Below, one piece after another: positions 33,416-41,111 of a DNA stretch of 64,000 nt. Where the stretch lies: assembly GCF_017876115.1 (NCBI RefSeq), contig NZ_JAGINO010000013.1, positions 62,001 to 126,000 of the forward strand, read 5' to 3'. The DNA comes from Azospirillum picis. Lineage in GTDB: Bacteria; Pseudomonadota; Alphaproteobacteria; Azospirillales; Azospirillaceae. Positions within the stretch are counted from its first letter, which is position 1; each line of letters begins with the position of its first letter. The notes beneath the pieces were generated by a model. That model saw only the letters and a list, made by a program, of their open reading frames with translations. It was not told the DNA's origin and did not search any database. A program made the translations under genes and the position numbers.

Positions 33416-34990
33416 ATGCTGCCCGCCCGCTTCCAATCCAGCCTCGCCACCGCCGAGCGCGCCCTTGGCCGGCTCGAAGCCGCGCTTGCCGATCCTGCCA
33501 TCCGCCGCCGCCACGCGGCTGATGCCCGGACGCGGTCGGTCCGCGCGGTCCTGCGCCTTGACGGCCACAGCGTCGCCGCCGATGACCTCCACCTGATCGG
33601 GACCGCCCCCGATGCCGTCGCACCCGGCGCCCGCGCCGACGCCGCACTGGGAGCCGCCCTGCAGCGCTGGGCGGCGGCACTCGACGGCGGGCGGGCGCCC
33701 GGCGATCCCACTCCCGGCATCGCCCCCGCCCCGCCCCCGTCCCATCCGACCGGCCTGGCTGCCGATGGCCTGCGCGCCGCCCTGGAAGGGCTGGCGCTGC
33801 TGGTCGACGGGGAGGACACAGGCGCCAATCCCGCCCCTGCCGCCACCGGGCCGGCGGTGGACAAGACTCCAAGCCTGTTCCCCTGGACCGTGCCCTGGGC
33901 GATGGCGGCCCTGGCCGGCTGGTCCGAGATCCGGGGACTGCCGGAACCGGGGGCTGAGGCCGCCGACGCGATCGCCGCCGGGCTGGCAACGGTGGCGCGC
34001 ACGCTTGCCGCCTCCCCCGGCCTGGACGGGGCGCTGCGGGCAATGGTGCAACTCCACCACCGCGACGATCCTCCCCTGCCCCGCCGCCGCGGCAGCGACG
34101 ACCCGTTCGAGAACCCGCTGGCGCGCCACCTGCGCCGGCAGGCGCAGGCCCGCAGCGGCAGCGGGTTCTGGAGCACGCTCGCCCGTCTGGCGGCACCGGC
34201 GCTGCTGCGCCGTGCCTGCGGCCTGACGCAGGCCGAACTGCCGCTGGTGGCGAGCCTCGCCGCCAGCCCGGCTCCGTTCCGGGCGATGCTCGTTGCGGCG
34301 GAGGAGGAGGCGGTGGGCTGGCTGCTCGGCCAAGTCTCCCGCCAGGCCGAGGCCGAGTTGCAGCGGCTGGCCGAGCTGGAGCGCCGAGCCGCCGCCCACC
34401 GGGCCGCCCTGCGGGGACGGCGCCGCGATGCCGGCGTCTGGGCGCTGCTCGACCAGCTGGAGGAGGAGCCGGCCCTCACCGTCCGTCAGGCCGCCCGGCG
34501 GCTCGGCTGCAGCGAGCGCGCCGCCCGCACGACGCTGGCCCTGCTGGCGGAGGCCGGGATCCTGCGGCCGCTGCCGGCCTGGCGGGATGTGGAGGAGACG
34601 CCCCGGCGGACCGTCCGGCCGCTGGTTTGGCTCGCGGCCGACATCATGCCGGTCCTCCCTGCGGTCGCCAAGCCGGCCCGTCGGCGCACCACGGCGCTGC
34701 GCGAGCCTGGTGCGGCCATGCATTGGCAACCGATCGCCGGCGCACCTCAGGACGGCAAGCGCTGCCTGGTGTGGGCCGGCCGCCCGGCCTGGGCCGCCTA
34801 TGTCGCGCAGGCCGATGGCGGCGGCCAGTGGCGGGAGGGCCGCCGCGTGTTGCAGCCGACCCACTGGCTGCCCTTGGCGCCGCCGGAGCAGGCCGATGCG
34901 AAAGCGTCCGGACGCAAGGACGATTCCAGCCGCGAAGAGCACACGGGGCCGGGCCGGCCGATCGCCCCGCGGCCTGGAAACGCTACCTAG
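33416..34990 (+). CDS. Fic/DUF1612-like HTH protein with DUF551-like C-terminus
   Basis: The 524-residue protein resembles the RHE_PE00001-type family carried on rhizobial plasmids. It has an N-terminal helical Fic-N-like segment (ATAERALGRLEAAL, then AVLRLDGHSVAADDLHL), an Ala/Pro-rich middle, and a helix-turn-helix near residues 345-385 (LTVRQAARRLGCSERAARTTL). The end differs: residues about 437-495 (MHWQPIAGAPQDGKRCLVWAG and HWLPLAPPE) look like a DUF551 domain of the type found in phage proteins, suggesting a fusion. ATG 33416 has no good ribosome site. The gene sits behind an intrinsic terminator. Its function is not known; a regulatory DNA-binding role is inferred. Its stop overlaps the convergent LysR gene. 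Confidence 0.6.
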   Translation: MLPARFQSSLATAERALGRLEAALADPAIRRRHAADARTRSVRAVLRLDGHSVAADDLHLIGTAPDAVAPGARADAALGAALQRWAAALDGGRAPGDPTPGIAPAPPPSHPTGLAADGLRAALEGLALLVDGEDTGANPAPAATGPAVDKTPSLFPWTVPWAMAALAGWSEIRGLPEPGAEAADAIAAGLATVARTLAASPGLDGALRAMVQLHHRDDPPLPRRRGSDDPFENPLARHLRRQAQARSGSGFWSTLARLAAPALLRRACGLTQAELPLVASLAASPAPFRAMLVAAEEEAVGWLLGQVSRQAEAELQRLAELERRAAAHRAALRGRRRDAGVWALLDQLEEEPALTVRQAARRLGCSERAARTTLALLAEAGILRPLPAWRDVEETPRRTVRPLVWLAADIMPVLPAVAKPARRRTTALREPGAAMHWQPIAGAPQDGKRCLVWAGRPAWAAYVAQADGGGQWREGRRVLQPTHWLPLAPPEQADAKASGRKDDSSREEHTGPGRPIAPRPGNAT

Positions 34991-35907
34991 CTGGGCGGCG
35001 TGGCCGTGATCATGCGGTCCGCGGCCTTGCGCAGATGATCGACAAAAGCCCGCACGGCTGGATTGGTACGCCGGCTGGAGGGCCATAGTGCAGCGATGGT
35101 CTCACGCTCCACGGCAAAGCTGCCGAGCACCGGGACCAACTCGCCACGCGCGACATACGGGGCGGCAATGAAGGACGCGCTGATGCCGATGCCGCCGCCC
35201 GCGACCAGCGCCGCCACGACCGCTTCGCTGGCGTCGACGACGATGCCCGATGCGGGCACGATCTCGATCTCGCGCTCGCCGATCCGGAACGGCCAGCGGA
35301 AGATCTGACCGCTGCTCTGGTACCTCAGATTGACGGTCTTGTGCGCAACCAGCTCGTCCGGATGGGTGGGCGCACCATGCGCGGACAGATAGGCCGGCGA
35401 TGCGAAGGCGCAGAGCCGCAACGGGGCGAGCCGGCGCCACAGCAGGCGCGAGTCCGCAAGGTCGCCGATGCGCACCGCGATGTCGATGCCCTGCTCGACG
35501 AGGTCGACCAGCCGGTCGTCGAGCCGCAGGTCGATGGTCACCTTGGGGTGGCGTTCGCAAAATGCCGGCAGGATCGGCGCGATCAGATGGAGCCCGATCG
35601 GCAGCGACGCCGCGATGCGCAGGGTGCCGGCCGGCTCGGCGTAGGCGGCCTTCGCGGCCTGCTCGATCTCCTCCGCGTCGCGCAGCAATCTCACCGCCCG
35701 CTCATGCAGCTCGCGCCCCTCCGGCGTCAGCGTGAGGGAGCGGGTGGTCCGGGTAAACAGGGAGACGCCCAGTTGCTGTTCGAGGCGTTGCACGCTCTTG
35801 CTGACGGCCGACGGCGAAATGGCGAGCGAGCGAGCCGCCGCGGCGAAGCTGCCCAGCGAACCGGCGCGCGCGAAAGCAAGCAATCCGGTCAGCCGTTCCA
35901 ACGCCAT
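34987..35907 (-). CDS. LysR-family transcription regulator
   Basis: The 306-residue protein has the LysR N-terminal winged HTH (LLAFARAGSLGSFAAAARSL, SPSAVSKSVQRLEQQLGVSLF, RTTRSLTLTPEG) and a substrate-binding effector domain (about 90-300), including the PIGLHLIAPILPAFCERHP and DIAVRIGDLADSRL segments of the DsdC/CrgA-like subgroup. ATG 35907 is preferred because AAGGA lies eight bases upstream; the ATG at 35919 would add four residues but lacks a ribosome site. It is divergent from the oxidoreductase gene, the classic LysR layout, and so probably regulates it in response to an unknown small molecule. Confidence 0.9.
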   Translation of the reverse strand: MALERLTGLLAFARAGSLGSFAAAARSLAISPSAVSKSVQRLEQQLGVSLFTRTTRSLTLTPEGRELHERAVRLLRDAEEIEQAAKAAYAEPAGTLRIAASLPIGLHLIAPILPAFCERHPKVTIDLRLDDRLVDLVEQGIDIAVRIGDLADSRLLWRRLAPLRLCAFASPAYLSAHGAPTHPDELVAHKTVNLRYQSSGQIFRWPFRIGEREIEIVPASGIVVDASEAVVAALVAGGGIGISASFIAAPYVARGELVPVLGSFAVERETIAALWPSSRRTNPAVRAFVDHLRKAADRMITATPPS

Positions 35908-35930
35908 TCGTTCCTTCATGGCACTATTAA

Positions 35931-35949
35931 ACTGATTTGTGGACTGATT
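35931..35949. promoter_or_regulatory. ACTGATT direct repeat in the LysR/oxidoreductase intergenic region
   Basis: ACTGATT occurs twice, 12 bases apart start to start, in the only AT-rich stretch (35921-35960) of the 102-base divergent gap. It may be part of the LysR binding site or the promoters; no perfect T-N11-A dyad is obvious. Confidence 0.35.
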
Positions 35950-36009
35950 ATCAAACAGGATTCGACCGCGTACATCGGTGCTCAGGTGTTGCGACCGATG
36001 GAGGTTCTG

Positions 36010-37041
36010 ATGAGCACGATGATGAAAGCGGTTCGCCTGCACGCCTTCGGGGGACCCGACATGCTGGTCTATGAAGACGCGCCGCGGCCGGGGCTCAAGG
36101 CGGGGGAGGTGCTCGTCCGCGTCCATGCCGTCGGCCTCAACCCGCCCGACTGGTACCTGCGCGAGGGCTACAGGATGCTCCCGCCCGAATGGCAGCCCAA
36201 GGTCTCGTTCCCGATCATCCCCGGAACCGACATCTCCGGCACCGTCGAGGCGGTCGCAGCGGACGTCGAGGGCTTCGCCGCCGGCGACGAGGTCTATGCC
36301 ATGGTCCGCTTCCCCGCCGGCCTGGCCGGCGAAAGCAGCGCCTATGCCGAATACGTCGCCGTGCCGGCGACGGACCTTGCCCGGAAACCGGCCGGCATCG
36401 ACCATGTGCACGCAGCCGCGGCGCCGATGTCGCTGCTCACCGCGTGGCAGTTCCTCATCGACATCGGGCACGACGAACCGAACCCGCTGCAGCCGCATCG
36501 GCATGAGCCAGTGCCGCTCGCGGGGAAGACCGTCCTCGTCAACGGAGCGGCGGGCGGGGTCGGCCATCTTCTGGTGCAACTGGCGAAATGGCAGGGCGCG
36601 CAGGTGATCGCGGTCGCGTCCGGGAGCAACGAGGCGTTTCTGCGCGCCCTCGGCGCCGACGAATTCATCGACTACGGCAAGGCCGCTGCCGAGGATGCCG
36701 TTCGCGGTCTCGACCTCGTCGTCGACGCGGTCGGCGGCCCGAAGACCGGACGCTTCCTGCCGACGCTGAAACGGGGCGGCGCCCTGTTCCCCATCTTTCC
36801 GCTCGGCTTCGACGGCCACGACGAGGCCGGGAGGCTCGGCGTGACCGTCTCCACCACCCAGGTCCGCTCCAGCGGCAAGCAGCTTGCGGAGGTTGCGCCG
36901 CTGCTGGACAACGGCACGATCCGCGTCGCCATCGACAGCAGCTTTGCCCTGGAAGAGGCCGGCAAGGCCCATGAGCGCGCTGCCGCCGGCCATATCCGCG
37001 GCAAGATCGTGCTCACGGTCGCGCAGGAAGGACAATCGTGA
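36010..37041 (+). CDS. NADP-dependent quinone oxidoreductase-like MDR enzyme
   Basis: The 343-residue protein belongs to the zinc-independent medium-chain dehydrogenase/reductase family. The N-terminal GroES-like domain has MMKAVRLHAFGGPDML and HAVGLNPPDWYLR, and the Rossmann domain has VLVNGAAGGVGHLLVQLAK for NADP(H). No structural-zinc cysteines are seen. It probably reduces an enone or quinone in the cytoplasm. ATG 36010 follows a perfect GGAGG at 36000-36004. It is divergent from the LysR regulator and overlaps the next gene by four bases (GTGA), so those two are co-expressed. Confidence 0.9.
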   Translation: MSTMMKAVRLHAFGGPDMLVYEDAPRPGLKAGEVLVRVHAVGLNPPDWYLREGYRMLPPEWQPKVSFPIIPGTDISGTVEAVAADVEGFAAGDEVYAMVRFPAGLAGESSAYAEYVAVPATDLARKPAGIDHVHAAAAPMSLLTAWQFLIDIGHDEPNPLQPHRHEPVPLAGKTVLVNGAAGGVGHLLVQLAKWQGAQVIAVASGSNEAFLRALGADEFIDYGKAAAEDAVRGLDLVVDAVGGPKTGRFLPTLKRGGALFPIFPLGFDGHDEAGRLGVTVSTTQVRSSGKQLAEVAPLLDNGTIRVAIDSSFALEEAGKAHERAAAGHIRGKIVLTVAQEGQS

Positions 37042-37460
37042 GCGCCGCGGCGACGATCCCCCAGGGCACGGTGGCGTGGTTCGAGATGGTGGGCGCGCTG
37101 ATGTGCGCCGCCGCCTCCCGGGCCGGTCTCCCGCCGGACCTGAACTGGTCTCTGGTGGAACGCTACGGCGACGGCGCGATCCTGCCGAACGGGCGGCTGC
37201 AAGGCATTCGCTTCGTCATCGCACATGGCAGGCCGTCATTCGAGGTCGGCGTGGACGAGGATGCGCGGGGAGACGTCACCATCGAGGTCGCCGCCACCAC
37301 CGCCCGCGAGCTGAACCTGCTTCACACCGCGGACCCGGCCTATGCCGCTGCGCTCGACCGGGCCACAGGGCTGGGCCGGCTCCGGGTGAACGGCGACGTG
37401 TCGCCGATGGCCGGTTGGCTGGCCGCCATCCATGATCCGATCATCGACCTTACAGGCTGA
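37038..37460 (+). CDS. Small protein, possibly SCP2-like, coupled to the MDR enzyme
   Basis: The 140-residue protein starts at a GTG that overlaps the upstream stop as GTGA, with AGGAAGGA seven bases before it. It has a mixed alpha/beta pattern with FVIAHGRPSFEVGVDEDARG, VTIEVAATTARELNLLHTAD and a C-terminal MAGWLAAIHDPIIDL. This order (hydrophobic strands, then a small amphipathic helix) resembles SCP2-like sterol/lipid-carrier domains, but I cannot assign the family firmly. Coupling to the oxidoreductase suggests a shared substrate. Confidence 0.65.
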   Translation: MSAAATIPQGTVAWFEMVGALMCAAASRAGLPPDLNWSLVERYGDGAILPNGRLQGIRFVIAHGRPSFEVGVDEDARGDVTIEVAATTARELNLLHTADPAYAAALDRATGLGRLRVNGDVSPMAGWLAAIHDPIIDLTG

Positions 37461-37662
37461 GGCGCCGGCGGCGGCCAGTCGGGCAGCCGATCGGGCGGGT
37501 GGGCGGCGGGCGGCGACCATTCGAAGGAATCGCTTCGCCCCCCAACAGGCACGCTCTCCCGGCGGAATGGGCCGCCGGACAACGCTTTTGCCCGGTCATC
37601 GCCACGGCCGGCACGGCGTAGCATGGTGACGAAAGCCGCTGCCGCGAGGAAGGGGGCATGCC

Positions 37663-38079
37663 ATGGCGCAGACCGACATCACGCTGCTCCGCAACCTGTA
37701 CGATCGCTATGCCATGGGCGATGTGGCGCCGTTGTTCGAGCATCTGGCGCCCGGCGTGGAATGGATTTCCTGCGCCCACTCCGCGGTACCGGTCAGCTTC
37801 TCCGGAGCCTTCCATGGCCCGGAAGGCGTCCAACGCTACTTCGAGAAGCTGGCGCAGGACTGGACGATCACCCGGCACGAGATGCTGAGCCTTGCGGAGG
37901 ATGGGGAACAGGTCGTCGCACGCAACACCGTCCAGGCCGTCAACAAGAGCACCGGCAAGCCGGTCGAAGTGGCGACCGAGCATCGGTGGGTTCTGCGCGA
38001 CGGCATGATCCTGCGCTTCGAGGAGCAATGTGACGATGGCGCGGCCTTGGAGGCAGCCTGCCGGCCGGAAGGCTCGTAA
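37663..38079 (+). CDS. NTF2-like/SnoaL-fold protein (ketosteroid isomerase-like)
   Basis: The 138-residue protein shows the NTF2-like layout: LLRNLYDRYAMGDVAPLFEHLAPGV, then a gap helix GPEGVQRYFEKLAQDW, and strands VARNTVQAVNKSTGKPVEVATEHRWVLRDG ending ILRFEEQCDD when read in sequence. Such proteins act as small isomerases, hydrolases or binders; the substrate is unknown. ATG 37663 follows GAGGAAGGGGG. It lies alone between the MDR pair and the tRNA cluster, about 200 bases after the former. Confidence 0.8.
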   Translation: MAQTDITLLRNLYDRYAMGDVAPLFEHLAPGVEWISCAHSAVPVSFSGAFHGPEGVQRYFEKLAQDWTITRHEMLSLAEDGEQVVARNTVQAVNKSTGKPVEVATEHRWVLRDGMILRFEEQCDDGAALEAACRPEGS

Positions 38080-38156
38080 TCCGGCTGCATGCCGGCCGGG
38101 CTTCCGACCTCCTTGCGGTCCGCAACCGGCTCTGGCTGCGGCCAACGCTCCGAAAC

Positions 38157-38231
38157 TGGAGCGGGCGAAGGGATTCGAACCCTCGACCCCAACCTTGGCA
38201 AGGTTGTGCTCTACCCCTGAGCTACGCCCGC
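38157..38231 (-). tRNA. tRNA-Gly (GCC)
   Basis: Read on the minus strand it begins GCGGGCGTAGCTCAGGGGTA, has anticodon GCC in the loop CTTGCCAAG, a T arm with GGTTCGAATCC, and a 3' end CGCCCGC-T-CCA with the CCA encoded. It is 75 bases long, last of three tRNAs in one direction. Confidence 0.95.
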
Positions 38232-38235
38232 AATG

Positions 38236-38312
<77 letters not shown>

Positions 38313-38316
38313 ATTC

Positions 38317-38392
38317 TGGCTCCGGATGCTGGACTCGAACCAGCGACACGCGGATTAACAGTCCGCTGCTCTACCGACTGAGCTAATCCGGA
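38317..38392 (-). tRNA. tRNA-Asn (GTT)
   Basis: On the minus strand it begins TCCGGATTAGCTCAGTCGG, with anticodon GTT in CTGTTAATC, T arm GGTTCGAGTCC, and encoded CCA after discriminator G. It is 76 bases long and first of the three-tRNA transcript. Confidence 0.95.
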
Positions 38393-38403
38393 ACGGAGGC
38401 CGG

Positions 38404-38432
38404 CTTATAAGCCCTGCCCGCGGCAAACACAA
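38404..38432 (-). promoter_or_regulatory. Promoter of the tRNA cluster
   Basis: On the minus strand TTGTGT (38432-38427) and TATAAG (38409-38404) are 17 bases apart. The tRNA-Asn 5' end lies 12 bases further on. Confidence 0.65.
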
Positions 38433-38580
38433 GCCTGAACTTTGCAGGATTTGCCGGTCGGGCGGGGGAAGCCCGCCCGTGTCCGGTTGCGGCTTCCGCA
38501 TGGCTGCGGGTGAGCCATGCCGGGCACCGTCGATGCCCGCCGGCCGGCAGAGGCACGCCCCGCACCGGGCACATAACAAA

Positions 38581-38608
38581 GAAGGGCTGCCGTTTCCGGC
38601 AGCCCTTC
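38581..38608 (-). terminator. Intrinsic terminator of the small-peptide unit
   Basis: A perfect 12-base stem (GAAGGGCTGCCG/CGGCAGCCCTTC) with a four-base loop is followed on the minus strand by TTTGTTATG. It separates the small-peptide gene from the tRNA promoter. Confidence 0.75.
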
Positions 38609-38649
38609 CATTGTCAATCCGCAATCCATCGGACCACGGCGCGTCCTTG

Positions 38650-38727
38650 TCAGACGAGGGAACCCTTCGCAACGAAGGAGAACCCGGTCACAGCGCCCGA
38701 CGGCAGCAGAGAAAGACAATGAGACAC
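38650..38727 (-). CDS. 25-residue peptide with perfect Shine-Dalgarno
   Basis: A GTG-initiated frame of 25 codons encodes a hydrophobic peptide starting MSHCLSLLPSGAVTGF and ending FVAKGSLV, with TGA as stop. Its ribosome site AAGGAGGTGAT (38741-38731) matches the full anti-Shine-Dalgarno end of 16S rRNA, three bases before the GTG. A promoter-like TTGTGA-17-CATATG precedes it and an intrinsic terminator follows within 45 bases, so it has its own compact unit of about 180 bases. I know no family. It may be a small membrane-active peptide, a leader peptide or part of a dual-function sRNA. It lies 110 bases after hflX in the same direction. Confidence 0.6.
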   Translation of the reverse strand: MSHCLSLLPSGAVTGFSFVAKGSLV

Positions 38728-38730
38728 GAG

Positions 38731-38741
38731 ATCACCTCCTT
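38731..38741 (-). promoter_or_regulatory. Maximal Shine-Dalgarno (AAGGAGGTGAT)
   Basis: Eleven consecutive bases complement the 3' end of 16S rRNA, directly before the GTG of the 25-codon frame. Such a long match is unusual in this window and decides the start. Confidence 0.7.
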
Positions 38742-38764
38742 TCGGTTGTTGACGACTGTAGAAG

Positions 38765-38793
38765 CATATGGCGATGGTCACGGGCGGTCACAA
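38765..38793 (-). promoter_or_regulatory. Promoter of the small-peptide unit
   Basis: On the minus strand TTGTGA (38793-38788) and CATATG (38770-38765) are exactly 17 bases apart. They lie in the gap after hflX, about 40 bases before the peptide start. Confidence 0.5.
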
Positions 38794-38837
38794 GCCTCTT
38801 CAGGACAAGCGGGCCTGTGACCTTTTCCGGGACTGCT

Positions 38838-40187
38838 TCAGGCCGGAACCCTGTCTTCCTGACGGCGCTCCATCCGGCCGAGCATCGCCGGTTCGATCGC
38901 CACCTGCAGGCGGGAATGGCCCTCGCCGTCATGGCGCTCCAGCACCTCGCCATGCGCGTAGAGCCAGGCGAGCGTCGCGCCGTCGGTGTGGGACACGTCC
39001 ATCTCCACCACCGCCCGGCCGGCGGTCATCCGGCGGTCGAGGATGCCGAACAGGCCGTCCAATCCCTCCCCCGTTGCCGCGGACACCGCGCAGGCACCAT
39101 CGCAGCGGGCGGTGCGGGCGATGACGGAGGCACGCTCCTCCCCCTCCAGCCGGTCGATCTTGTTGGCGACCTCGATCACGCGCGGGTCGTTCTCCGGATC
39201 GATGCCGAGGTCGCGCAGGATGGCCTCCACATCGGCCTTCTGCGCCTCGGCGTCGGGATGCGCGATGTCGCGGACGTGCAGGATGATGTCCGCCGCCTGC
39301 ACCTCCTCCAGCGTGGCGCGGAAGGCGGCGACCAGATGGGTCGGCAGCGCGGAGATGAAGCCCACCGTGTCCGACAGGATCACCTTGCGCCCCGACGGCA
39401 GGGCCACCTGCCGCATGGTCGGGTCGAGCGTGGCGAACAGCAGGTCCCTGGCGAAGACGTCGGCCCCCGCCATCCGGTTGAACAGGGTGGACTTGCCGGC
39501 GTTGGTGTAGCCGACCAGCGCCACCACCGGGTACGGCACCTTGGCGCGCGCCTTGCGGTGCAGACCGCGGGTACGCCGCACGTCCTCCAACTCCTTCCGG
39601 ATCCTGACGATCCGGTCGCCGATCAGGCGGCGGTCCATCTCGAGCTGCGATTCGCCGGGGCCGCCGAGGAAGCCGAAGCCGCCACGCTGGCGCTCAAGGT
39701 GGGTCCAGGAGCGGACCAGACGCGATTTCTGGTAGCTCAGCGCCGCCAGTTCGACCTGCAACTGGCCTTCGTGGGTGCGGGCCCGGTCGCCGAAGATCTC
39801 CAGGATCAGGCCGGTGCGGTCGATGACCTTCGCCCCGAAGGCCTTCTCAAGATTGCGCTGCTGCACCGGGCTCAGCGCGTGGTCGACGATGACCAGGTCG
39901 ATGGCCTCGCCGCCCGTGCGCGCCGTCTCCAGCAGTTGCGCGTACTGCTCGACCGCACCGCCGCCCAGCAGGGTGGCCGGGCGCGGCTGGTTGACCTTGA
40001 CGACGGCGGCATGCGCCACATCGAGATCGATGGCCGACGCCAGCCCCATGGCCTCGTCCAGCGAGGCTTCGGGGCTGCGCTCGGCCCCGGTCCCGCGGAG
40101 GACCGGGTGAAGCACGAGGGCGCGGCCCGAGGAGGGCCGCCGGGTATCGACGGCGTACCGGGTGTCGATGGTGTGATGCGTAGCCAT
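38838..40187 (-). CDS. hflX: GTPase HflX
   Basis: The 449-residue protein has the HflX N-terminal domain with its glycine-rich GGFGFLGGPGESQLEMDRR loop, then a TRAFAC GTPase domain: G1 GYTNAGKSTL, G2 TLDPT, G3 DTVGF and G4 NKID. HflX binds the 50S subunit and splits or rescues stalled ribosomes, notably after heat shock. ATG 40187 has AAAGGA upstream. It follows rpoH by 27 bases on the same strand, so the heat-shock sigma factor and this heat-shock GTPase probably form one operon. That differs from the common hfq-hflX order in Proteobacteria. Confidence 0.95.
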   Translation of the reverse strand: MATHHTIDTRYAVDTRRPSSGRALVLHPVLRGTGAERSPEASLDEAMGLASAIDLDVAHAAVVKVNQPRPATLLGGGAVEQYAQLLETARTGGEAIDLVIVDHALSPVQQRNLEKAFGAKVIDRTGLILEIFGDRARTHEGQLQVELAALSYQKSRLVRSWTHLERQRGGFGFLGGPGESQLEMDRRLIGDRIVRIRKELEDVRRTRGLHRKARAKVPYPVVALVGYTNAGKSTLFNRMAGADVFARDLLFATLDPTMRQVALPSGRKVILSDTVGFISALPTHLVAAFRATLEEVQAADIILHVRDIAHPDAEAQKADVEAILRDLGIDPENDPRVIEVANKIDRLEGEERASVIARTARCDGACAVSAATGEGLDGLFGILDRRMTAGRAVVEMDVSHTDGATLAWLYAHGEVLERHDGEGHSRLQVAIEPAMLGRMERRQEDRVPA

Positions 40188-40214
40188 AAGGTTCCTTTGC
40201 CGCGCCCGCAGCCG

Positions 40215-41111
40215 TCAGGCGCGGGCCAGTTCGCGGCCCTTGCCGGCCGCAGCGATCTGTTGCTCCCGGGCGCTCGCCACCACGGCCTTCTGGAGCTTCT
40301 CGAAGGCGCGGACCTCAAGCTGGCGGACGCGCTCGCGCGAGACGTGGAAGTGCTGGCTCAGCTCCTCCAGCGTCAGCGGCTCCTCGCGCAGGCGGCGGGC
40401 GACCAGGATCTGGCGCTCGCGGTCGTCGAGAACCCCCAGCCCCAGCTTGAGGAACTGCTGGCGCTGCTGGCGCTCCTGCGCCCCGGCCAGCGTGGTTTCC
40501 TGGTCGGGCCGGTCGTCGGCCAGCAGGTCCTGCCATTCGCTGTCGCCCTCCTCCCCCAGGGCGGTGTTGAGCGACCGGTCCAGGCCGAGGCGCCGGTTCA
40601 TCTCCACCACCTCGGTCCTGGGCACGCTCAGTTCGGTGGCGATGCTCTCCACCGCTTCCGGGGTAAGGTCGCCGTTCTCCAGGTCCTGCATGCGCGCCTT
40701 CAGGCGGCGCAGGCTGAAGAACAGCTTCTTCTGCGCCGCGGTGGTGCCGATCTTCACCAGCGACCAGTTGTGCAGCACATACTCCTGGATCGCCGCGCGG
40801 ACCCACCAGCCGGCATAGGTGGCGAAGCGGAAGCCCTTTTCGGGCTCGAACTTCTGCGCCGCCTGCATCAGGCCGACGTTGCCCTCGGCGACCAGGTCGG
40901 CCAGCGGCAGGCCATAGCCCTGGTAGCCCCGCGCCATCTTGAAGACTAGGCGCAGGTGGCTGCCGACCAGCTTGTCGAGCGCCGCCCGATCCTGCCGCTC
41001 CCGCCAGCGGACGGCGAGGTCGCGTTCCTGTTCGGGCGTCAGATATTCGTACTTCCGTGCGTCTTGCAGGTACAACTGCATCGGCTCGGCGGAAGCGACG
41101 TGAAGCGTCAT
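40215..41111 (-). CDS. rpoH: Heat-shock sigma factor sigma-32
   Basis: The 298-residue protein has sigma70 regions 2 (LVGSHLRLVFKMARGYQGYG, then GFRFATYAGWWVRAAIQEYVL) and 4 (ERQILVARRLREEPLTLEEL with VSRERVRQLEVRAFEKLQ). The RpoH box between regions 2 and 3 is clear (QKKLFFSLRRLK) and separates it from RpoD-type factors. It directs RNA polymerase to heat-shock promoters. ATG 41111 fits the family N-terminus; an upstream in-frame extension is unlikely. Several rpoH paralogues are common in alphaproteobacteria. hflX lies just downstream. Confidence 0.93.
   Translation of the reverse strand: MTLHVASAEPMQLYLQDARKYEYLTPEQERDLAVRWRERQDRAALDKLVGSHLRLVFKMARGYQGYGLPLADLVAEGNVGLMQAAQKFEPEKGFRFATYAGWWVRAAIQEYVLHNWSLVKIGTTAAQKKLFFSLRRLKARMQDLENGDLTPEAVESIATELSVPRTEVVEMNRRLGLDRSLNTALGEEGDSEWQDLLADDRPDQETTLAGAQERQQRQQFLKLGLGVLDDRERQILVARRLREEPLTLEELSQHFHVSRERVRQLEVRAFEKLQKAVVASAREQQIAAAGKGRELARA

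Noticed and set aside
38721..38745. Plus-strand GATCACCTCCTTTC as a fragment of a 16S rRNA gene
   Set aside because: Only the anti-Shine-Dalgarno bases match; flanking sequence is not rRNA. It is explained by a maximal ribosome site on the minus strand.
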